A stretch of DNA of 64,000 bases from Ramlibacter ginsenosidimutans (GCF_042678185.1 NZ_JBHUDQ010000004.1), one strand, 5' to 3'; shown: positions 52,493 through 61,562, numbered from the stretch's first letter. The notes: generated by a model from the sequence alone, not told the origin. Program-made: numbers and translations.

Positions 52493-53482
52493 ATGAGTTT
52501 CACCCGCCGCCAAGCCCTGCAATCCAGCGGCGCCGCCGCGCTGCTTGCCGCCGTCGGCCGCAGCGCGTTCGCCCAGGCGCAGCCCGAGACGCTGCGCATC
52601 ATCACGGGCTTCGCGCCCGGGGGCACGTCGGACACGATCTGCCGCCGCGTGGCGACGCACATGGCCGGCACCTACGCCCGCACCGCCGTGGTGGACAACC
52701 GCACCGGCGCCGGCGGCCAGATCGCCATCCAGTACGTGAAGGCGGCGGCCCCGGACGGCACCACCCTGCTGCAGACGCCGACCTCGATGCTGACGATCTA
52801 CCCGCACATCTACAGGAAGCTGCCGTACGACCCGCAGACGGACCTGAGCCCTGTGAGCCTGGGCTGCCAGTTCGACTTCGGCTTTGCGGTCGGCCCTGCC
52901 GTGCCCGCGAGCGTGAAGAACATCGCCGATTTCCTGGCGTGGGTGAAGGCTGATCCGCAGCGCGCGAACTTCGGGTCGCCCGCCGCCGGTTCCACGCCGC
53001 ACTTCCTGGGCGCCCTGGTGGGCAAGAGCGCCGGCATCGACCTGAAGCACGTCGCCTATCGCGGCACGCAACCCGCGATGCTGGACCTCCTGGGCGGGAA
53101 CATCTCCGCCGTATCGGGCCCCATCGGCGACATCACGCAGCACCTGCCCACGGGCAAGGTGCGCATCCTGGCCACCTCCGGTGCCAAGCGCAGCCGCTTC
53201 GCCCCGGACGTGCCCACCTTCACCGAGCAGGGCTTGAAGGACATGGTGCACAGCGAGTGGTTCGCCTTCTACCTTCCCGCGAAGGCCAGCCCCGAAATCG
53301 TGGGCCGCATGAACGCAGCGCTCAAGGCCACGCTTGCCCAGAAGGACGTCATCGACGGCCTGGCCACCTTCGGCCTGGAAGCGATGTCCTCGACGCCCAC
53401 CGAACTGGCTGACCTGATCAAGCGCGACACGGCCAAGTGGGCACCCATCGTCAAGCAGGTGGGCTTCACCGCCGACACCTGA
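52493..53482 (+). CDS. Bug-type tripartite tricarboxylate transporter binding protein
   Basis: 329 residues with a Tat-like signal peptide (MSFTRRQALQSSGAAALL, cleaved near AFA/QA). AAGGAG lies five bases before the ATG. Core motifs are LRIITGFAPGGTSDTICRRV, VVDNRTGAGGQIAIQYV, PDGTTLLQTPTSMLTI and VAYRGTQPAMLDLLGGN. It follows the IlvD/Edd dehydratase by 25 bp and is probably its uptake partner, so the ligand may be an aldonic or dihydroxy acid. No membrane subunits are nearby. Confidence 0.92.
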   Translation: MSFTRRQALQSSGAAALLAAVGRSAFAQAQPETLRIITGFAPGGTSDTICRRVATHMAGTYARTAVVDNRTGAGGQIAIQYVKAAAPDGTTLLQTPTSMLTIYPHIYRKLPYDPQTDLSPVSLGCQFDFGFAVGPAVPASVKNIADFLAWVKADPQRANFGSPAAGSTPHFLGALVGKSAGIDLKHVAYRGTQPAMLDLLGGNISAVSGPIGDITQHLPTGKVRILATSGAKRSRFAPDVPTFTEQGLKDMVHSEWFAFYLPAKASPEIVGRMNAALKATLAQKDVIDGLATFGLEAMSSTPTELADLIKRDTAKWAPIVKQVGFTADT

Positions 53483-53494
53483 ACGCGGAGCACC

Positions 53495-53528
53495 GCCTGC
53501 ACGAACGCCGTCCCGGCGCCGTGCAGGC
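53495..53528. terminator. Hairpin between convergent operons
   Basis: GCCTGCACG/CGTGCAGGC, 9 bp perfect, with an inner GCCG/CGGC hairpin, lies 13 bp after the Bug stop and next to the SDR stop of the opposite strand. It lacks a T run, so Rho-independent function is uncertain. Confidence 0.45.
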
Positions 53529-53532
53529 TGCG

Positions 53533-54294
53533 TCAGGACGCCGTCTGCGCGTCGTTGTCGATCGGAAGGACCTGGCCGGAAATGGACTTGCCCGCTTCCG
53601 ACGTGATCAAGAGGATGAGCGCGGCGATTTCCCTGGGGTCGACGAAGCGCTTGAGCGACTGGATGCGCATGGCATCCGACCGGACTTCCTCGAGTGTCTT
53701 GCGTTCCGCGTCGGCGCGGCCCTGCAGGACCCTCTCGATCCGCTCTCCTGCCACCGCACCGGGTGCGATGGCGTTGACGCGGATGCCGTCTGCGCCGAGC
53801 TCGCGGGAGAGAGTCTTCGCGAATCCGATCAAGCCCATCTTCGAAGTGCAATAGGCGCTGCGGTTAGGGTAGCCGAACCGGCCCCCCAGGGACGACATGA
53901 CGACGATGCTGCCGGCGGGGGACTTCTTCAGGTGGGGGATGGCCAGGCGGGTGACGTGGAACGTCCCCATCACGTTGACTGTCATGACTTCTTCCCACTG
54001 TTCGGGATCGGCCTCCTCCACGGGGGCCGTGGGACCAGCGATGCCTGCGTTGTTCACCAGCACGTCGAGGCCGCCCAACGCCTCCACTGCGGCACTGACC
54101 ATGCGCTCGATGTCCGCGCGTTTCGAAACGTCGCAAACGACGGTGTGCAGGCCGGGAATCTCGCTCGCAGCAGTATCCAACGCTCTCGCGTCAATGTCGC
54201 ACACGCACACCCGCGCGCCGCTGGACGCGAAAGCCTTCGCCACTTCCTTGCCGATGCCGGAACCGCCGGCGGTGATCAAGACACGCTGAACCAT
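53533..54294 (-). CDS. SDR-family oxidoreductase
   Basis: 253 residues from MVQRVLITAGGSGIG. Cofactor loop AGGSGIGKEVA (9-19), CDIDARALDT (Asp after strand 2, favouring NAD), VNNAGIAGPT, catalytic Ser in VVMSSLGGRFGYP and Tyr/Lys in YCTSKMG, then DGIRVNAIAPGAV. A C-terminal insertion (AGERIERVLQGRADAERKT) precedes ISGQVLPIDNDAQ. Such enzymes are common in sugar and polyol pathways. It is convergent with the dehydratase/Bug unit and may act on its product. The region before its start holds a displaced repeat copy. Confidence 0.9.
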   Translation of the reverse strand: MVQRVLITAGGSGIGKEVAKAFASSGARVCVCDIDARALDTAASEIPGLHTVVCDVSKRADIERMVSAAVEALGGLDVLVNNAGIAGPTAPVEEADPEQWEEVMTVNVMGTFHVTRLAIPHLKKSPAGSIVVMSSLGGRFGYPNRSAYCTSKMGLIGFAKTLSRELGADGIRVNAIAPGAVAGERIERVLQGRADAERKTLEEVRSDAMRIQSLKRFVDPREIAALILLITSEAGKSISGQVLPIDNDAQTAS

Positions 54295-54441
54295 GTGCAC
54301 CTCCCGATAGAGTCCACCTTCGCTCACGCACCAGCCTGGAATCTCATGCAGTTTCGTGAGTACATCGTCAAGACCTTGTTGCGAGTCGAGTTGCAGGATC
54401 CGACCGATCGGCTCGCTTGGACGCTGCAGCCTAACATGGCG

Positions 54442-54462
54442 GCTTTTGCCGGAAGCAGACCT
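54442..54462 (+). repeat. Dispersed GCTTTTGGCCGGAAGC-type element
   Basis: GCTTTTGCCGGAAGCAGACC, overlapping the left end of the 83-bp duplicated segment. The related copy at 58911 differs at two positions. Confidence 0.5.
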
Positions 54463-54537
54463 CACGCCGCTGCACGAACCTGCAGCCAGTTCCAGCGGCT
54501 TTGACAAGACGCGGCCTTTTCCCGAAAGAGCGGCAGA
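54455..54537. repeat. 83-bp duplicated segment, copy B
   Basis: Near-identical to 28964-29046 but cut off from its gene: on the minus strand it still reads the last codons (LFREKAAS, SRWNWLQV) and stop of the nucleotidyltransferase-like gene, without the rest of that gene. It lies in the gap 54295-54603, which otherwise has no gene. Confidence 0.85.
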
Positions 54538-54603
54538 GCCGCTTCATCGCATCCCAGTCGAAAGACTTCCGCGCTCGGTTGTTGTCGACTCAAAACTGCC
54601 GTC

Positions 54604-54825
54604 ATGATCAGCAGTGCGCAAGTACTCACGGAGACCGTGACTTCGACGCCTTGCGAGAGCCTTGCCGGCTGCAACTTGAACAAACTCAACCTGACCAAGG
54701 CGGAGCTGACAGGGGCGAGTCTGACTGGCAGCAACCTCAATGGCGTGACCGCGATCCATGCGACGTTCGTCAACGTCAACCTGAGCATGGCAAACCTGAA
54801 CGGAGCGGACCTCACCGTGGCCTGA
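54604..54825 (+). CDS. Short pentapeptide-repeat protein, possibly a remnant
   Basis: 73 residues. From residue 21 the chain follows the A(D/N)LXX pattern: GCNLNKLNLTKAELTGASLT, then SNLNGV, VNLSMANLNGADL, about eight to ten repeats, enough for two turns of a right-handed quadrilateral helix. No strong ribosome site. Full-length pentapeptide proteins are usually longer, so this may be a fragment of a larger gene. It precedes the hydrolase gene by 86 bp. Confidence 0.55.
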   Translation: MISSAQVLTETVTSTPCESLAGCNLNKLNLTKAELTGASLTGSNLNGVTAIHATFVNVNLSMANLNGADLTVA

Positions 54826-54911
54826 ACCTTCGCTGCCAAGAGGACATCTATCGCCCCCTGAACCGCGTCTATGTTTCAATCGCCGCGTTCCCTCTTCGTG
54901 CAGGAATTCGA

Positions 54912-55736
54912 ATGAGCACCACCACGGGAGAAGCCTTGCCGTTCGTTCGCGTCGACGCTGGCGGCCGATCGCTTGCCGCATGCATCCAGGGCACGGGTGA
55001 ACCTGTGGTGATCCTCGAGGTCGGGCTGGGCGCCGATGCCGCCTCGTGGGCACGCGTCGCCCAGGGAATTGCGCAGTTCACCCGGGTGTGCTGGTACGAC
55101 CGTGCGGGGCGATCCGCAAGCGACCCTGCCCCAAAGCCGCGGCAACCAGGTGATCTGGTAGAAGACGCCCGCCGAATCGCCCGGCATGTTTCCCCCTCGC
55201 GGCCCGTGGTGCTGGTAGGCCAGTCGCTGGGAGGCTTGATCGCCCGCCTCCATGCATACCGGTTTCCGCACGAAGTTGCGGCACTCGTGCTGGTCGATTC
55301 ACTCCACGAAGACCAATTCGATGCATGCGGACCACTTTTCCCTGCCCCTGATGGCGAGTCGCCGGTACTGACCTCCATGAGGGCCTTCTGGTCCGGGCGC
55401 TGGCGCGACCCCGCCAGCAATCCGGAGGCCATCGACCTGGTGGCATGCCAAGTTGCGGCACGATCGATCACGGGGCTGGGCAGCCTGCCGCTGCGAGTCA
55501 TCACGGCCAGCGGTTTCACCATCGCGGGTGCGCCATTCGGTGCTGCAGGACCCGCACTGCAGGAGCAGTGGAATCACCTGCAGGCGCGCCTGGCGATGCT
55601 CTCGACCGATTCAGCGCACGAAGTCGTCGCCGACAGCGGGCACTTCATCCAGTCGGACCGCCCGGATGTGATCGTGCAAACCGTTCGCGATGTCATCACG
55701 AAGCTGGGGAAATCGCAGTTCGCCGGTCCGGACTAG
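54912..55736 (+). CDS. Alpha/beta hydrolase
   Basis: 274 residues from MSTTTGEALPF. The canonical fold shows PVVILEVGLGADAASWARVA, VCWYDRAGRSASDP, nucleophile elbow GQSLGG with Ser105, VLVDSLHEDQ and the late His in VVADSGHFIQSDRP. No signal peptide. The class contains esterases, lipases and hydrolases of C-C bonds; the substrate is unknown. No partner gene is coupled. Open frame upstream of the ATG has no family similarity. Confidence 0.9.
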   Translation: MSTTTGEALPFVRVDAGGRSLAACIQGTGEPVVILEVGLGADAASWARVAQGIAQFTRVCWYDRAGRSASDPAPKPRQPGDLVEDARRIARHVSPSRPVVLVGQSLGGLIARLHAYRFPHEVAALVLVDSLHEDQFDACGPLFPAPDGESPVLTSMRAFWSGRWRDPASNPEAIDLVACQVAARSITGLGSLPLRVITASGFTIAGAPFGAAGPALQEQWNHLQARLAMLSTDSAHEVVADSGHFIQSDRPDVIVQTVRDVITKLGKSQFAGPD

Positions 55737-55845
55737 CCCCTACCCGTTCCGCGAGAGGACGACATGCGGCTTCTCGCTGCGTCGGAGCAAATGCGCCGAC
55801 GGAGCCGCCCGAGGAAATGCCGCTACGAAGATCGGCCGTTTTCTT

Positions 55846-56592
55846 TCAGTCCGCGTAGCCCGGCATCTCCCGATCCAGCACACGCATCATGGCGGCGAAA
55901 TAGAGCGCCTCGCGCTCCGCCTGCGAGTGGCTGTTGCGCGGATTCGGCGTCTCCACCCTCCTCACCATCGCATCGTCCAGCAGGGCGAGCGGCCGGCCCG
56001 TCGACATCGCGAGCACCTGCGCGCGGCAGACACGTTCCAGCTTGTACAGGCGCCGGTACGCCTGCGCGACGGTGTCGCCCACGACCAGGACACCATGGTT
56101 CTTCATGAACATGATCTGCTTCGTGCCCAGGACCGATGCGAGGCGTTCCCCTTCGCTCAGGGAATCGGCGAGTCCGGTATAGCCGTCGTCGTAGGCAATG
56201 CTCCGCGTGAGGAAGGCGGCTGTCTGGCTGCCGGGCAGCAGGCGGTTGTCCTCCAGCATGTTCAACGCCAGGGCCCAGGTCTGGTGGGTGTGGAGTATGA
56301 CGTTCACGCCGGTGATCCTGTGCAGCGGGGCGTGGATGCTCAGGGCGCTCAGCTCCAGGCTGCCGCTGCCTTCCAGCACCTCACCCGCCTCGTTGAAGAC
56401 GATCATGTCGCTCGCCCTCGCCTCGGACCAGTGCAGGCCGAAGGGCAGAACCAGATAGCGGTCCTTCTGGCCGGGCACGCGCATCGTGAAATGGTTGTCG
56501 ATTCCTTCTTCCAGGTCGTCGTAGACGGCGAGCCGGTTCGCCGCAGCCAGATGGACGCGCGCGCGCCAGGTTTCGTCGCTTGTGGGGTTCAT
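55846..56592 (-). CDS. Class II aldolase/adducin-family protein
   Basis: 248 residues. The zinc site is visible as ILHTHQTWALALN (two His) and MKNHGVLVVG (third His), with YDDLEEGIDNHFTMRVPGQK in the N-terminal part and EGSGSLELSALSIHAPLHR. Members catalyse retro-aldol cleavage or epimerisation of phosphorylated sugars or act on other hydroxy acids. It is third in an operon after a Bug protein and an M20 peptidase, 21 bp after the peptidase stop. Confidence 0.88.
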   Translation of the reverse strand: MNPTSDETWRARVHLAAANRLAVYDDLEEGIDNHFTMRVPGQKDRYLVLPFGLHWSEARASDMIVFNEAGEVLEGSGSLELSALSIHAPLHRITGVNVILHTHQTWALALNMLEDNRLLPGSQTAAFLTRSIAYDDGYTGLADSLSEGERLASVLGTKQIMFMKNHGVLVVGDTVAQAYRRLYKLERVCRAQVLAMSTGRPLALLDDAMVRRVETPNPRNSHSQAEREALYFAAMMRVLDREMPGYAD

Positions 56593-56613
56593 CGCCCGTG
56601 CTCCTTTGGTGAT

Positions 56614-57771
56614 TCAGCGCAGCATCCGCAGCGCCGTCAACGCGATCGCCTGCGCGCGGGGGACCATGGTGCTCACCTTCAGCCACTCGTCCGCGGTGTG
56701 CACCTTGCCGCCCACGGGGCCGGTGCCGCACAGGGTGGGAATACCTGCGGCGGCCGTGAAGCCCGAGTCCGCGGAGCCCCCGCTGTATTCGCCGGCAGCG
56801 CCGAAGCCTATCGTCGCGGCGGAGTCGAGATAGGCATCGAACAGGTCCTTGCTGGCGGCGGATTGCACCAGCGGCAGGAAGTAGCGCTGCTGCGTCACAT
56901 GGGCGCACGTGCCCTGCACTTCCACCTCGCGCATGATGGCCGCCAGCTTCGCCTTGACGTCGTCCATTGCCTGTGCGGTCTTGAAGCGGACGTCGACGGA
57001 GGCGCTCGCGTGCGGCGCCACCGTGTTCACTGAACTGCCGCCCTTGATGAGCCCGACGTTGACGGTGGTGCCGGACTCGTAGTCGGTCAACGCATGCATC
57101 CGCACCACCTTGCGGCAAAGCGCCTCGATCGCGCTCGCGCCCTCGTGGTGATTGCCACCCGAATGCGCCGGAATCCCCGTCACCTCGCAGTCCACGAACA
57201 TCGCCCCCTTCCGCCCGGTGACCACGTTCCCGCTCGGGCGGCCGGGCTCCGAGTTGAACACCGCGCGCGCATTCGCGGCATTGGCTTCGATGAAGGGTCG
57301 CGACGCGGGCGAAGCAATTTCCTCGTCGGCGGTATAGAGACCCAGCATGGGCGCCTCGATGCCGGCGCGTGCGAAGGCGCACAGCACGAAGGAGTTGATC
57401 ACCAGGCCGGCCTTCATGTCGGCCACCCCTGGCCCGTAGGCCAGGTCGCCGTCGATGCGGAAGGGCCGCTGGGCGGCGGTACCGGGCGCGAACACCGTGT
57501 CGCAATGGCCCATGAGGACCACCGGCTTGCCCGCGCCCGCGAGGCTCGCGCGCATGCAGTTGCCGGCCTCGGCGTTGCGATGGATGTCGCACGTGACGCC
57601 GTGCTCTTCGAGGTATGCGCGCAGCTGGCCGATCACCGCGTCCACACCCGCCTTCTGGTAGCTGCCGGAATCGATGTCGACGATGCGCCGCAGCAGATCC
57701 AGCATCCGGGGTTGCGCGGCAGCCAGCCAGTCCAGCACCTGCCGTTCGCGTTGGGAGCTGGATCCGGTCAT
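56614..57771 (-). CDS. M20-family metallopeptidase/amidohydrolase
   Basis: 385 residues from MTGSSSQRERQVL. Zinc ligands are visible in VLMGHCDTVFAP (His and Asp), GPGVADMKAGL and LYTADEEIAS (Glu pair), with the dimerisation domain (GITAHSGG-like IPAHSGGNHHEGASAIE) in between. The family includes carboxypeptidase G2, ArgE-type deacylases and glutamate carboxypeptidases. It overlaps the Bug stop by four bases, so its substrate is probably the ligand of that binding protein, such as an N-acyl amino acid or peptide. It is cytoplasmic; no signal. Confidence 0.92.
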   Translation of the reverse strand: MTGSSSQRERQVLDWLAAAQPRMLDLLRRIVDIDSGSYQKAGVDAVIGQLRAYLEEHGVTCDIHRNAEAGNCMRASLAGAGKPVVLMGHCDTVFAPGTAAQRPFRIDGDLAYGPGVADMKAGLVINSFVLCAFARAGIEAPMLGLYTADEEIASPASRPFIEANAANARAVFNSEPGRPSGNVVTGRKGAMFVDCEVTGIPAHSGGNHHEGASAIEALCRKVVRMHALTDYESGTTVNVGLIKGGSSVNTVAPHASASVDVRFKTAQAMDDVKAKLAAIMREVEVQGTCAHVTQQRYFLPLVQSAASKDLFDAYLDSAATIGFGAAGEYSGGSADSGFTAAAGIPTLCGTGPVGGKVHTADEWLKVSTMVPRAQAIALTALRMLR

Positions 57772-58742
57772 GCCTTGATTCCTGCTTCGTCGATCACCTT
57801 CGAGTAGCGGGCGTACTGGTCCTGGATATGCGCGGCGAAATGCGCCGGGTCCATCGTATAAGGTTCCAGCCCGAGCGAGATGAGCCTCTTGCGGATCTCG
57901 GGATCGTCCACCGCGCTCGTCGCGGCGTGGGCGATCTTCGCCACGACATCCTTGGGCGTGCCGGCCGGCGCGCACAGGCCGAACCACGCGGCGGCTTCGT
58001 AGCCGGGCAGCCCTGATTCGGCGACCGTCGGCACGTTGGGCAGCGACGCGAGTCGCTGCGGTGTCGCCACCGCCAGTGCGCGCAGCTTGCCGGCCTCCAT
58101 GAAGGGCTGGATCTCGTTGACGTTGGCCAGCACCGCGTCCGCATGGCCACCCAGCACCGCGTTCACGGCCGGCGCGCCGCCCGAGAAGGGCACGTAGATC
58201 ATGTGCAGCCCGGCCTGTCGCACCAGCATTTCGGCGGCGATGTGCTGCGTGGTCGCTGGCCCGAACGTCGCGTAGGAGAGGGTGTCGGGCTTCGCCTTGG
58301 CGGCCTCCACCCATTCCCGGAAGGTCTGCCACGGACGGCCGCTGTTCACCGCGATCATCTGCGGCGAGTTGGTCAGGCAGGCCACCGGGTCGAAGGCCTG
58401 CAGGCCCTTGTACGGCAGCGTGGCGCCGCGCAGCTTGGCGTTGATGACGAAGCTGTTGGACATGAGCAGCAGCGTGTGGCCGTCGGCCGGAGCCTGCGCG
58501 ACCTGGGTCGAGCCGATGATGGTGCCGGCGCCCGGTTTGTTTTCCACCACCACCGGCTGCCCCAGGGTGCGCGCCATGTGTTCGCCGATCAACCGGGCCT
58601 GAACGTCGCCGGACCCGCCCGGCGGGAATGGCACGATCAGGTGCAGCGGCCGCGAGGGGAACGTTTGCGCCAGCGCACTTCCGGCGAAGGAAGCGGTAGT
58701 TGCGGCCGCGGCCGCAGCGAGAAGATCACGACGGGTGAGCAT
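57768..58742 (-). CDS. Bug-type tripartite tricarboxylate transporter binding protein
   Basis: 324 residues with a signal peptide of Tat-like form (MLTRRDLLAAAAAATTASF, cleaved near ALA/QT). Core motifs are FPSRPLHLIVPFPPGGSGDV, VVVENKPGAGTIIGSTQV, PADGHTLLLMSNSFVI and YVPFSGGAPAVNAVLGGH. It is first in the operon with the M20 peptidase and aldolase. It is the fifth such protein in this window and, like the others, has no adjacent membrane subunits. Confidence 0.92.
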   Translation of the reverse strand: MLTRRDLLAAAAAATTASFAGSALAQTFPSRPLHLIVPFPPGGSGDVQARLIGEHMARTLGQPVVVENKPGAGTIIGSTQVAQAPADGHTLLLMSNSFVINAKLRGATLPYKGLQAFDPVACLTNSPQMIAVNSGRPWQTFREWVEAAKAKPDTLSYATFGPATTQHIAAEMLVRQAGLHMIYVPFSGGAPAVNAVLGGHADAVLANVNEIQPFMEAGKLRALAVATPQRLASLPNVPTVAESGLPGYEAAAWFGLCAPAGTPKDVVAKIAHAATSAVDDPEIRKRLISLGLEPYTMDPAHFAAHIQDQYARYSKVIDEAGIKA

Positions 58743-58910
58743 GTAATTCGGGTCCTGTGCTGATCCGGCCCCATTCTGGGCATGCCCTCTCGCCCTCGCC
58801 AATGGCGTTTATGCCGAGTGCTTCGCGCCGCGAGAGAACTTTGGTTTTTGGAGCGGCTACTTTTGGCGAGGCCTAGCGATGCGGGAAGGTGCCTGGATTT
58901 GTGATCCGCA

Positions 58911-58932
58911 GCTTTTGGCCGGAAGCTGACCT
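58911..58932 (+). repeat. Dispersed GCTTTTGGCCGGAAGC-type element
   Basis: GCTTTTGGCCGGAAGCTGAC with a palindromic GCTTTTGGCCGGAAGC core, in the gap before the PAP2 gene. This is the best copy by symmetry. Confidence 0.5.
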
Positions 58933-58955
58933 GCTGCGCGGCACAATTCCGGCCC

Positions 58956-59603
58956 ATGTTCATCAGTGATCTCCCGGGCATTTGGCATGTGTGGCACGTG
59001 GTCACCAGGCTAGGAGAAGCGCAGGTTGTGCTGCCGCTCTTCCTGCTCGCGGCCGCGACTCGGGCGCAGGGTCCCGAGGGCAGATCGGACGCGCTGCGCT
59101 GGATCGCCCTGCTCGGGATCGCCGTGGTCCTTACCGCCGCGAGCAAGGTGGCCTTCATCGGCTGGGGAATCGGATCGGCCGCACTGAACTTCACCGGAAT
59201 CTCGGGGCACACGATGTTCGCGGCCGCGGTCTATCCGCCGCTGCTGTCGGTGATCGGCAGCGGAACGTCGCCCCGCGCCCATCGCTCGGCTGTCGCGGTT
59301 GGCTGCGTGCTGGCTCTCATCGTGGGCGTCTCACGCTTCGTGCTCAGAGCCCACTCGGAAAGCGAAGTCCTCGCTGGATGGCTGGTGGGCGGCCTCGTCT
59401 CCTGTGCCGTATTGGCGAGGGGAACGCCGGTGCCTTTGCAGCTTCGCGCCACGATGTTCGTGACGGGAGCGCTCTGGCTCACACTGACGCCTGCCACCGT
59501 GGCCGCCGTCGAGACGCATTCGATGGTGACGCGCCTCGCACTGAAGCTATCGGGCCACGAGCGACCGTACACTCGCACTGACCTGCTGAGCAACCACAAA
59601 TGA
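58956..59603 (+). CDS. PAP2-superfamily membrane protein
   Basis: 215 residues with about five membrane spans. PAP2 motifs are FTGISGHTMFAAAVYP with His and VSRFVLRAHSESEVLAG with a second His, but the usual final Asp is Glu here (HSESE) and I see no K-x6-R-P motif. It could therefore be a weak or non-catalytic relative of lipid phosphatases. It lies next to the helicase pseudogene and is not part of an operon. The ATG at 58956 lacks a strong ribosome site. Confidence 0.7.
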   Translation: MFISDLPGIWHVWHVVTRLGEAQVVLPLFLLAAATRAQGPEGRSDALRWIALLGIAVVLTAASKVAFIGWGIGSAALNFTGISGHTMFAAAVYPPLLSVIGSGTSPRAHRSAVAVGCVLALIVGVSRFVLRAHSESEVLAGWLVGGLVSCAVLARGTPVPLQLRATMFVTGALWLTLTPATVAAVETHSMVTRLALKLSGHERPYTRTDLLSNHK

Positions 59604-59684
59604 AGCGACGCGGCGCCCGTCGCGACGGCTGCTCACGACCCGAAGCAGCCGTTGCATCACACCCGTTGATCCTCGCGCGGTGCC

Positions 59685-61125
59685 CTACACCGACGCAACC
59701 TTCCACCACGCGGGCAACAGCGCCCGCACTGCCGGGCGTGCGAAACGATCGTCGATCAGGTACACGATGCCGCGGTCTTCGTGAGTTCGGATGACGCGGC
59801 CGGCGGCCCGCACCACCTTCTGCAGTCCCGGATACAGGTACGTGTAGTCGTACCCTGCACCGAAGGTGGCCTCCAGCCGATGCTTGAGCTGTTCATCGCG
59901 CTCGATGAACTCGCTGCGCTGCATTTCGTCCATGCCGCGCACCTGGACCCACATCGGAATGCCGGGATGGCTGCCGGCGACTTCCGCCGCGACGAGGCCT
60001 GGGTATTCGAAGCTGCTGAAGAACGCCAGGTAGTTGCCGGGCTGCTCGGTGAACTGCTGCGCCATCAGCGAGGCGATCGGCGCGGCGGAGCGTTGCCGGT
60101 CGGCGTAGCGCGTGGAGATGCCGCGCACGGCGCGCACCTCGAGTTGTTCCTGCTTGAAAGGCGAGGCCACGTCGATCCAGGCTGTGTCTTGCGGCATGCC
60201 GAGCATGTCCATCGGATAGCGGGGCGGGTTGAGCGTCGCCGAAAACAGCGTGACCGTGCGCGCCGCGGCGAAGCGGGGCTTCAGGAAAGGCGCGGGCACG
60301 AGGTTCTGGATACGCAGCGTGATGACGCTGCGCCTTCCCCTCGCCGGCTCGTCGTGCGTCTCGAGCACCGAGTGCGTCCCGAACGACTCCACCAGCCGCA
60401 GGAACGCCAGCATGTCGAAGTACGCCTGCTGCAGCTCGTTCCCCGCGGCAGCAGGCGCGTCTTGCACCAGCTCCGCTTCGATGGCGGCCACGGCGTCTCG
60501 CAGCGCAGTGAGGAAGGAAACGGGCAGGTCCTGCAGGCCACCTTCCGCGGCTGCATGGGCCTTGCGCACGCGGCCGAGTGCCCTGTGGACCTTCTCCAGC
60601 GCCTTGCGTACGTCGCCGGATGCGCAGGCGCGGGCCGCTTGCAGCGAGCCCTGCGTGACCGACGCCGAATACATGTCACGGGCGCGCTCCACGAGGTTGT
60701 GCGCTTCGAGAACCCGCGCGCCAGCGGGCACGACTCGCCGTGGCACGCCTTGTCCGGGTGCTCGCAGGCCTTGTCGCGCGCCGTCAATTCCAGCACGCGC
60801 AAGGGTGGCGCGCTTTCGGCTTCCCGCAGCCGTGCGGCAGCGTCCAGGGCCATTCGGCGGCCGGTGGACTTCGCGGTGAGATAGAAGACCCTGTCCAAGC
60901 CGTGCGAGGGTGCCGCCTTGAGCATCGCGAACGTGGTCGCGATGGTCTTGCCGATGCCGGTGGGCGCTTGCGCCAGGACGCAGCGACCCCTTGCCGCCCC
61001 GCGCCACACGGTTTCGGCGAGTTCCCGCTGGCCGGAGCGAAACTGCGGATGTGGAAAGGTGAGTGCACCCAGCGCGTCGTCGCGCCGCGTACGGTGGGCC
61101 AGTTCCTGGCTTGCCCAGGCATCCG
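59685..61125 (-). pseudogene. Decayed paralogue of the XPD/DinG-type helicase
   Basis: Similar along its length to the intact helicase at 38022-40292, but damaged in three ways. The N-terminal nuclease domain is gone: homology starts near 61125 at AWASQELAHR. About 75 codons between PLARGF and EAHNLVER are missing near 60708, removing the fourth cluster cysteine, and the junction shifts the reading frame. About 45 codons with the GSFGEGIDLRGD motif are missing near 59900. Walker A (APTGIGKT) and the C-terminal VVRAAGRVIRTHED remain. No helicase activity is expected. Confidence 0.9.
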
Positions 61126-61143
61126 CCGCCCGGCGCACCGGGG

Positions 61144-61422
61144 CCCTTCGCGCTGTCGGACAAGGACGCGCTGACGGCGTTCGTCGAGGGCTCCGGGCTG
61201 CGGCCCCTGGAGATCCAGGACGTGGAGTGCGTCTGGCGGTACCCCGACCTGATGACGGGGCTGCGTGGCCTAGCGGCCGCGGGCGTCGCGGTCCGCGCTG
61301 CTGAAAACAGTTCGGACGCCGACGTCGACCGGGTGCACGACGCGGCGCTGGCGCCCTTTGCAAAGGCGGACGGCAGCTACGAGATCCGGGCGGTGTTCCG
61401 GTGGATGACCGCAGCGGTCTGA
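61144..61422 (+). pseudogene. C-terminal fragment of a class I methyltransferase
   Basis: About 92 codons reading PFALSDKDALTAFVEGSGL, ECVWRYPDLMTGLRGLAAA, then FAKADGSYEIRAVFRWMTA. This matches the C-terminal part of SAM-dependent methyltransferases of the Methyltransf_11/UbiE-like group. It abuts the 5' break of the helicase pseudogene and has no start or SAM-binding part of its own. Confidence 0.7.
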
Positions 61423-61562
61423 CCTAGGGACCTGTCTTCGGTCGCAGCCAAGATTCACGGCAGATTGCAGCAAGAACGCTCTTGCAACGTCATTTCAGCC
61501 GGAATGTGCTCTCGCCGAATTCTGCGACTCGAAGACCAAGCAGCAACCAGATGGGATTTGTT

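Noticed and set aside
50650..52671. 673-codon open frame antisense to the IlvD/Edd dehydratase
   Set aside because: Mirror of a well-supported gene.
54462..54839. 125-codon minus-strand frame ending in RWNWLQVRAAA
   Set aside because: Only the end resembles a protein because it runs through the duplicated 83-bp segment; the rest is antisense to the pentapeptide gene.
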